From Ferruginibacter sp. (GTDB lineage: Bacteria > Bacteroidota > Bacteroidia > Chitinophagales > Chitinophagaceae), in NCBI GenBank assembly GCA_013141115.1, contig JABFRP010000004.1, positions 62,001 to 126,000 of the forward strand: a DNA stretch of 64,000 nucleotides. The letters run 5' to 3'. A program made the position numbers and the translations under genes. Positions 58,558 through 64,000 of this stretch are shown here, in pieces (positions within the stretch are counted from its first letter, which is position 1; every line of letters starts with the position of its first letter). The notes beneath the pieces were generated by a model. It searched no databases, was not told the DNA's origin, and worked only from the letters and a program-made list of their open reading frames with translations.

Positions 58558-61002
58558 ATGCAGGTATTAAAATTTGGTGGCAGTTCGGTAGCATCCGCAG
58601 AAAATATAAGTAAGGTGGTAGATATTGTAAAAAATAAAACCAATACCAACAAGATCGTTATCGTGGTTTCGGCATTAGGCGGCATTACAGATTTGTTGTT
58701 GCAATGCGCTAACCTTGCGGCAACAGGTAATGAAACTTATAAAACATCTTTACAGGAAATTGAAGTAAGGCATTTAACTACTGTAAAAGAATTAATACCG
58801 GTTACGCAGCAAAGCAGCGTGTTAAGTGCAGTTAAAAAACTGTGCAACGAAATAGAAGATATTTGCAATGGTATTTTTTTACTGGGCGAATTGTCGGATC
58901 GTACTAAAGACAAAATTGTCAGTTATGGCGAATTGTTATCTTCCCAAATAATTGCAGCCAAATTTAAAGCTGAAGGTCTTGATGCAGAATGGAAAGATTC
59001 CAGAGAAATTATTTTTACCGATAGTAATTTTGGTGCAGCATTGGTTGATTTTGCTAAAACTAATATAGCTGTGCAACAATATTTTGCAGCAGCAAGCTCA
59101 TTACTTTTTATTCTTCCGGGTTTTATTTCTTCGGATGCCAATGGCACCACTACTACTTTAGGCAGAGGTGGTTCCGATTATACTGCGGCTATTATTGCAG
59201 GTGCAGTTGATGCAAGTGTATTGGAAATATGGACCGATGTATCAGGCATGATGACCGCCGACCCAAGGATTGTTACCAATATAAAACTGATCCCAAAAAT
59301 TTCTTACCAGGAAGCAATGGAGCTATCGCATTTTGGTGCTAAAGTAATTTACCCGCCAACCATTCAGCCGGTGATGAGTAAAAATATTCCGGTATGGGTA
59401 AAAAATACTTTTGCGCCGGAAGATGAAGGCACGGTGATACAAAACGAATCAATGAAAAATGGTAATGCTATCCGTGGTATTTCCAGTATCAATAAAATTT
59501 CGTTGATCAGTTTAGAAGGTAGTGGTATGGTAGGCATTCCGGGTTTTAGTAAAAGATTATTTGAAGCATTGGCCAACTATAAGATCAATGTGATATTAAT
59601 TACTCAAAGTTCGTCTGAGCATTCTATTTGTGTGGCTATTGATGCAGCTAATGCCGCTGCCGCAAAGCAGGCAGTAGATACAGCTTTTGCTTATGAGATA
59701 GAAACTAAAAAAGTAGAACCGCTTTTTGTGGAAAATGACTTGGCCATTGTGGCATTGGTAGGCGATAATATGAAAAGTCATACCGGCATTGCAGGCAAAA
59801 TGTTTAGTGCCATGGGAAAGAATGGGGTAAACATCAGGGCAATTGCACAAGGTTCTTCAGAAAGAAATATTTCTACAGTAATTGCGGTAAGCGATGTAGC
59901 TAAAGCAGTAAATGTTTTACACGAAGCATTTTTTGAAACCACTTACAAACAGGTAAACGTATTTATTGCCGGTGCAGGAAATGTAGGTAGTAAACTATTG
60001 GCACAACTAAATCAGCAACTGGATTTTTTAAAGACGAGTAACCGCTTAGTTATAAAAGTGGTGGGCCTGGCCAATAGCAAAAAAGCTTTATTAAATGATG
60101 AAGGTATTGATTTAAACAACTGGAAAAATCTTTTAGCTGCGGCACCTGTTAATACTATTGAAGGATACATAGATACCATTATTGCAAAAAATTTACGCAA
60201 TACCATTTTTGTAGATGTTACCGCAAGCGATGTGGTAGCAACTTGTTATAATAAATTGTTACAAAAAAGTATTGCCGTAGTAGCTTGTAATAAAGTGGCT
60301 TGTTCATCATCCTATAATTATTACCAGCAATTAAAAGAAAGTGCAAGAGAGTATACTGCAAAGTTTTTGTTTGAAACAAATGTTGGCGCAGGTTTACCTA
60401 TCATTGGTACATTAAATGATTTAATAAGCAGCGGCGATAAAATAAATAAAATGCAAGCCGTGTTAAGTGGCACTTTAAATTTTGTGTTTAATAATTATGA
60501 TGGTAAAAAATCTTTTGCATCTGTAGTTAAACAGGCGCAGGATGAAGGCTATACAGAACCCGACCCACGCTTAGATTTGAGTGGTAAAGATGTGATGCGA
60601 AAGATAATGATCTTAGCCAGGGAGAGTGGCGAAAAAATTGAAATGGATGATATTGCCAATAATTCTTTTATGCCCGAAAGTTGCATGCAGGGATCGGTGG
60701 AAAATTTTTATGCCGAGATGGAAAAACAGGAAGCACATTTTAAATCCATTTATAAAGAAGCTGCAGGTAAAGGCAATAAATTAAAATTTGTGGCTTCTTA
60801 CGAAAACGGAAAGGCAGCAGTGGGATTACAGCATATAAATCCCGAACATGATTTTTACCATTTGTATGGCAAGGATAATATCGTGTTGTTTTATACCAAC
60901 CGTTATCCCGAACAACCGATGGTAGTAAAAGGTGCAGGAGCAGGCGCAGAAGTTACGGCAAGCGGAGTGTTTGCAGACATCATCAGAGCCACACACAATT
61001 AA
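58558..61002 (+). CDS. thrA: Bifunctional aspartokinase/homoserine dehydrogenase
   Basis: An 814-residue fused enzyme for the first and third steps from aspartate to threonine. Aspartokinase is at about residues 1-290 (KFGGSSVASAENISKVVDIV; FTDSNF and DVSGMMTADPR catalytic and substrate segments), tandem ACT domains at about 300-465 (LEGSGMVGIPGFSKRLFEALANYKINVILITQSSSEHSICVAI), and homoserine dehydrogenase at about 465-814 (NVFIAGAGNVGSKLLAQL, the Rossmann motif; GGxGAGLPIIGTL-like NVGAGLPIIGTLNDL; EGYTEPDPRLDLSGKDVMRK). The ACT domains predict feedback by threonine. It follows the Thr/Ile leader peptide and is the first gene of thrABC. Confidence 0.96.
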   Translation: MQVLKFGGSSVASAENISKVVDIVKNKTNTNKIVIVVSALGGITDLLLQCANLAATGNETYKTSLQEIEVRHLTTVKELIPVTQQSSVLSAVKKLCNEIEDICNGIFLLGELSDRTKDKIVSYGELLSSQIIAAKFKAEGLDAEWKDSREIIFTDSNFGAALVDFAKTNIAVQQYFAAASSLLFILPGFISSDANGTTTTLGRGGSDYTAAIIAGAVDASVLEIWTDVSGMMTADPRIVTNIKLIPKISYQEAMELSHFGAKVIYPPTIQPVMSKNIPVWVKNTFAPEDEGTVIQNESMKNGNAIRGISSINKISLISLEGSGMVGIPGFSKRLFEALANYKINVILITQSSSEHSICVAIDAANAAAAKQAVDTAFAYEIETKKVEPLFVENDLAIVALVGDNMKSHTGIAGKMFSAMGKNGVNIRAIAQGSSERNISTVIAVSDVAKAVNVLHEAFFETTYKQVNVFIAGAGNVGSKLLAQLNQQLDFLKTSNRLVIKVVGLANSKKALLNDEGIDLNNWKNLLAAAPVNTIEGYIDTIIAKNLRNTIFVDVTASDVVATCYNKLLQKSIAVVACNKVACSSSYNYYQQLKESAREYTAKFLFETNVGAGLPIIGTLNDLISSGDKINKMQAVLSGTLNFVFNNYDGKKSFASVVKQAQDEGYTEPDPRLDLSGKDVMRKIMILARESGEKIEMDDIANNSFMPESCMQGSVENFYAEMEKQEAHFKSIYKEAAGKGNKLKFVASYENGKAAVGLQHINPEHDFYHLYGKDNIVLFYTNRYPEQPMVVKGAGAGAEVTASGVFADIIRATHN

Positions 61003-61023
61003 AAAAGTTAAAAATATTGGTGA

Positions 61024-61956
61024 ATGAACTCAATTAAAATACTGGCTCCCGCAACCATTGCAAACCTTGTTTGCGGGTTTGATATTTTAGGCCTTGCATT
61101 AAATCATCCACAGGATGAAATGGAACTAACGCTGAGCGATAAGCCAGGTTTAAGAATTAAACATATTGATGGCTATAACCTGCCCACTGAACCTGCAAAA
61201 AATGTGGCAGGCGCTGCATTAATTGCATTGATGGACGAGTTAGAAGATAAAAATATAGGCTTCGATCTTACCATCAATAAAATAATAAAACCCGGTAGTG
61301 GCCTTGGTTCCAGTGCAGCAAGTTCTGCAGGCGCAGTAGTGGGCGCTAATCATTTGCTCAATAATAGTTTTAGCAAACAAGATCTTGTACGTTTTGCCAT
61401 GAACGGTGAAAAAGTGGCCAGTGGTGTAAAGCATGCGGATAATATTACACCCTGTATTTATGGCGGTGTTACTTTGATACGTTCTATTTTTCCTTTAGAT
61501 ATTATTCCTTTAGCTGCGCCACCCATGTATGTAACAGTAGTGCATCCGCAAATAGAAGTAAAAACAAGTGATGCCCGGCAAATACTGCGTAAAGAAGTGC
61601 AATTGAAAGATGCGATAAAACAATGGGGTAATATTGCCGGACTGGTAGCTGGCTTTTTACAAAATGATTATGAACTCATCAGCCGTAGTTTAGAAGATGT
61701 TATTATTGAACCTATCCGTAGTATTTTAATACCGGGTTTTGATGAAGTAAAAACGCAATGTAAAGAAGCTGGCGCATTGGGTGGTGGCATCAGTGGCAGC
61801 GGCCCCTCTGTTTTTATGCTGAGTAAAGAAGAACACACTGCAAAAGCGGTAGAGCAGATCATGAAAAACATTTATGATAAAATAGGAGTGGAGTATCATA
61901 CGCATGTAACAACGATAAATAACGATGGAGTGAAAATAGTGAGTGGTACATATTGA
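61024..61956 (+). CDS. thrB: Homoserine kinase
   Basis: A 310-residue GHMP kinase phosphorylating homoserine. The glycine-rich ATP loop PGSGLGSSAASSAGAVVGAN (about residues 91-110) and the C-terminal GALGGGISGSGPSVFML are both intact, and the N-terminus IKILAPATIANLVCGFDILGLAL is the homoserine-kinase form. Length is normal. It lies 21 bp after thrA and 87 bp before thrC, separated from the latter by a perfect palindromic repeat. Confidence 0.96.
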   Translation: MNSIKILAPATIANLVCGFDILGLALNHPQDEMELTLSDKPGLRIKHIDGYNLPTEPAKNVAGAALIALMDELEDKNIGFDLTINKIIKPGSGLGSSAASSAGAVVGANHLLNNSFSKQDLVRFAMNGEKVASGVKHADNITPCIYGGVTLIRSIFPLDIIPLAAPPMYVTVVHPQIEVKTSDARQILRKEVQLKDAIKQWGNIAGLVAGFLQNDYELISRSLEDVIIEPIRSILIPGFDEVKTQCKEAGALGGGISGSGPSVFMLSKEEHTAKAVEQIMKNIYDKIGVEYHTHVTTINNDGVKIVSGTY

Positions 61957-61979
61957 AACGTGAATGATGAGTCTTGCAA

Positions 61980-62012
61980 AGGGTTGCCAACCTTTTAAAG
62001 GTTGGCAACCCT
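61980..62012. repeat. 33-bp perfect palindrome between thrB and thrC
   Basis: Left arm AGGGTTGCCAACCTTT and right arm AAAGGTTGGCAACCCT around one central base: 16 pairs without mismatch. It resembles the short palindromic intergenic repeats common in Bacteroidota chromosomes. It would form a very stable hairpin in the mRNA, without a T run after it, so it may stabilise or modulate thrB/thrC expression rather than terminate. Confidence 0.75.
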
Positions 62013-62043
62013 GGAAACTAATTAACCAGTAAACCAATAAACA

Positions 62044-63342
62044 ATGAATTTTTACAGTTTAAATAAAAAATCACCCAACGTAAATTTTAAAGAAGCTACC
62101 ATTAACGGGCAGGCGCCGGATAAAGGATTGTATTTTCCGGAAATAATTCCGCAGGTTAAAAATGAGTTGATCAGTAATATTGAAAACATCAGTAATGAAG
62201 AAATTGCTTTTGAAGTGATACAACCTTATGTTGGTGATTCTATTGTAACAAATGATCTGCTGAACATTGTAAAAGAAACGGTTAATTTTTCTATTCCATT
62301 AATACAAGTAACCAACGATATTTTTTCTTTAGAATTATATCACGGACCAACATTGGCCTTTAAAGATATTGGCGCAAGATTTATGAGTCGCTGCCTTGGC
62401 CATTTTGTTAAGGGCAGCGATAAAAAAGTTACCGTACTGGTTGCAACAAGCGGCGATACCGGCGGTGCAGTTGCCAATGGTTTTTACAATGTGCCCGGTG
62501 TGGATGTAGTAATATTATATCCTTCGGGTAAAGTAAGCAGTGTACAGGAAAAACAACTTACCACGCTGGGCAATAACATTCATGCATTGGAAGTACAAGG
62601 TAATTTTGATGATTGCCAGCAAATGGTGAAAGCTGCTTTTTTAGATGAGGAATTAAATAAAAAATTATTTCTTACATCCGCTAATTCTATAAACGTTGCA
62701 AGATGGTTACCCCAACAATTTTATTATTTCTTTGCTTATAAACAATGGCTGAAAAAAGATAAGCCACCTGTTATTTGTGTGCCCAGCGGCAACTTTGGAA
62801 ATATCTGCGCAGGTTTATTAGCCAATGCATCCGGCTTGCCGGTACAGCATTTTATTGCTGCCACCAATGCCAACGATGTGGTGCCGCAATATTTTGAAAC
62901 ACAAAATTACCAGCCTAAAAAAGCTGTGTCAACTATCAGTAATGCTATGGATGTTGGCGACCCCAGCAATTTTGTACGCATTATGGAAATATTTCAACAA
63001 CAGTTTAGTAGCCTTACTGCAAAAGTGAGTAGCTGCAGTGTAACAGATGCCGTAACCAAACAAACTTTACTTGATGTATATCAACAGCATAATTATTTAT
63101 GCGATCCTCATGGAGCTGTTGCTTACCGGGCATTAGAAGATTATTTGCAAACCAACCCCAACAATAAAGGCATCTTTTTAGAAACTGCCCACCCCGTAAA
63201 ATTTTACGATGTGGTGGAACCGGTAATTGGCCAGACAGTAGAAATCCCCGAAAGTATAAGAGCCGAACTTTTAAAAGAAAAGAAAAGCACAGTGATCAAT
63301 GCAGGTGCATCGGAATTGAAAAGTTTTTTAATGCAGTTGTAG
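62044..63342 (+). CDS. threonine synthase thrC: Threonine synthase
   Basis: A 432-residue PLP enzyme converting O-phosphohomoserine to threonine. The PLP lysine is in LYHGPTLAFKDIGARFM (about residue 107), followed by VLVATSGDTGGAVANGFYNVPGVDVVILYPSGKVS, NFDDCQQMVKAAF and CVPSGNFGNICAGLLAN, all typical of the E. coli-type ThrC. Length matches (428 in E. coli). It completes thrABC. Threonine produced here is the substrate of the damaged ilvA at 45236. No terminator is obvious in the 132 bp that follow. Confidence 0.95.
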   Translation: MNFYSLNKKSPNVNFKEATINGQAPDKGLYFPEIIPQVKNELISNIENISNEEIAFEVIQPYVGDSIVTNDLLNIVKETVNFSIPLIQVTNDIFSLELYHGPTLAFKDIGARFMSRCLGHFVKGSDKKVTVLVATSGDTGGAVANGFYNVPGVDVVILYPSGKVSSVQEKQLTTLGNNIHALEVQGNFDDCQQMVKAAFLDEELNKKLFLTSANSINVARWLPQQFYYFFAYKQWLKKDKPPVICVPSGNFGNICAGLLANASGLPVQHFIAATNANDVVPQYFETQNYQPKKAVSTISNAMDVGDPSNFVRIMEIFQQQFSSLTAKVSSCSVTDAVTKQTLLDVYQQHNYLCDPHGAVAYRALEDYLQTNPNNKGIFLETAHPVKFYDVVEPVIGQTVEIPESIRAELLKEKKSTVINAGASELKSFLMQL

Positions 63343-63474
63343 TTTTTGGGTTACCAGCTATATTTCGTTGTTCAACATCGTTGCATCGCACTCTTGTACG
63401 TTTTGTTTTCTATTGAGCATTTATTGAAGCGTAGATTGATGCAAAATATTAAAAGGAAATTATACTGTACAAAC

Positions 63475-63693
63475 TTAAGCCTCGTGCTGTTTTTTTACTC
63501 TTTTAAAAATAAAAACCATTTCTGTTGTTTCTCCAACCTGCCAAAGCATTGAACTTCCATTCATCCCTTCGGCGCTGATCAGTTCCCACTCATCTTCCCC
63601 GTAATCATTAAATTTTGAAAGCATTTCTGTTTGAAAACTTTCTCTTTTCATATGTTCTCTGGATACTGTTAAAATTTTATATTCAAATTTCAT
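63475..63693 (-). CDS. DUF4177-family small protein
   Basis: A 72-residue protein recognised as DUF4177 from the opening MKFEYKILTVSREHMKRESFQTEMLSKFNDYGEDEWELISAE, in which the LN-x-YG-x-x-GWELV pattern of the family appears as FNDYGEDEWELIS, and the strand VFIFKRVKK at the end. The family forms small alpha/beta domains of unknown role. It is a short gene on the minus strand, convergent with thrC, in a region with a degenerate repeat (63371-63400). Confidence 0.75.
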   Translation of the reverse strand: MKFEYKILTVSREHMKRESFQTEMLSKFNDYGEDEWELISAEGMNGSSMLWQVGETTEMVFIFKRVKKQHEA

Positions 63694-63751
63694 GGTAATT
63701 TAAGTTTTACTCAAGTTACAAACTAAAGCCAGAAATTGAATGCAAATACAA

Positions 63752-64000
63752 TTACTGTCGCTTAAAAGAATATTGATATTCGGAAGAAGCGGAGTAAATA
63801 AAACCATCCATTCTGTTGCTGCTTCTTTTAAAAATGGTATCATCAAATTCCCAGTCAATAAAACGGTTGGCTCCAAAGTTTACCAGCTTGATACGCAGCA
63901 CTAAATTATTTTGATACTGGTAATTGCCATTGGCGTCGTAATAGCCTCTGTCTTCATAATACATATTCCAGTTGCCCGACATTGTAATAGTATCTGAATA
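63752..64000 (-). CDS. Partial unknown protein cut by the window edge
   Basis: The minus-strand frame stays open to the last base of the window, so the gene is truncated at its 5' end. An internal Met lies at 63982, but the sequence before it (YSDTIT) reads on in frame. The visible 83 residues are rich in Tyr, Asn and Gly (YYEDRGYYDANGNYQYQNNLVLRIKLVNFG) like a beta-rich secreted or lipoprotein domain. No family is recognised. Confidence 0.45.
   Translation of the reverse strand, partial: YSDTITMSGNWNMYYEDRGYYDANGNYQYQNNLVLRIKLVNFGANRFIDWEFDDTIFKRSSNRMDGFIYSASSEYQYSFKRQ

Overview
The window looks like chromosomal DNA of a Bacteroidota bacterium, most likely Chitinophagaceae-like. It is AT-rich, several promoters fit the Bacteroidota pattern (TTTG, about 20 bp, then TAnnTTTG), and there are many outer-membrane beta-barrels, SCxx lipoprotein signals and Bacteroidota-style protein variants: a short LeuA, long class II ketol-acid reductoisomerase, fused ThrA and an OmpL-like porin beside AmtB. 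There is one tRNA (Leu, CAG). No rRNA, CRISPR array, prophage or insertion sequence was seen.

Layout. 0.3-6.7 kb: a membrane transglutaminase-like protein; a queD-Rrf2 regulator pair; a divergent operon of thioesterase, U32 peptidase-like tRNA hydroxylase, ferredoxin and flavin oxidase-like protein; and an uncharacterised 609-residue protein. Two copies of one palindrome overlap the two promoters of this block. 6.7-9.7 kb: tyrosine phenol-lyase and tryptophanase in tandem, with a TnaC-like leader candidate. 9.7-18.1 kb: housekeeping genes (DUF4184 membrane protein, DEAD-box helicase with a structured leader, beta-barrels, tsaC, a heptosyltransferase, dapD, an EamA exporter, tRNA-Leu). 18.2-25.8 kb: two ECF sigma/anti-sigma modules followed by a run of envelope genes (two YHS proteins, DoxX, beta-barrel, DM13 lipoprotein, DinB, NRDE/TANGO2 and ATP-grasp proteins). 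26-34 kb: a lipocalin-like protein, an isolated hypF, lpdA, a TlpA-like thioredoxin, a very AT-rich island with a frameshifted unknown gene, and a helical-repeat protein.

34.1-63.3 kb is a biosynthetic region for nitrogen and aspartate/pyruvate-family amino acids: leuACDB, ilvDBN-(dinB)-ilvC-ilvA, gltBD, amtB-porin, ppc and thrABC. It links ammonium uptake, glutamate synthesis, oxaloacetate supply by PEP carboxylase, threonine synthesis, threonine deamination and branched-chain synthesis. Two unlisted short ORFs control its key entries. An Ile/Val-rich leader peptide with a strong terminator and a visible antiterminator precedes ilvD. A Thr/Ile-rich leader peptide precedes thrA. These are the most interesting findings. 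ilvA is broken by a one-base loss in an A run, and the unknown island gene has a matching one-base gain, which suggests either homopolymer sequencing errors or recent decay.

Two intergenic regions (upstream of ilvD and of gltD) share a homologous non-coding block, and further short palindromic repeats are scattered at gene ends.
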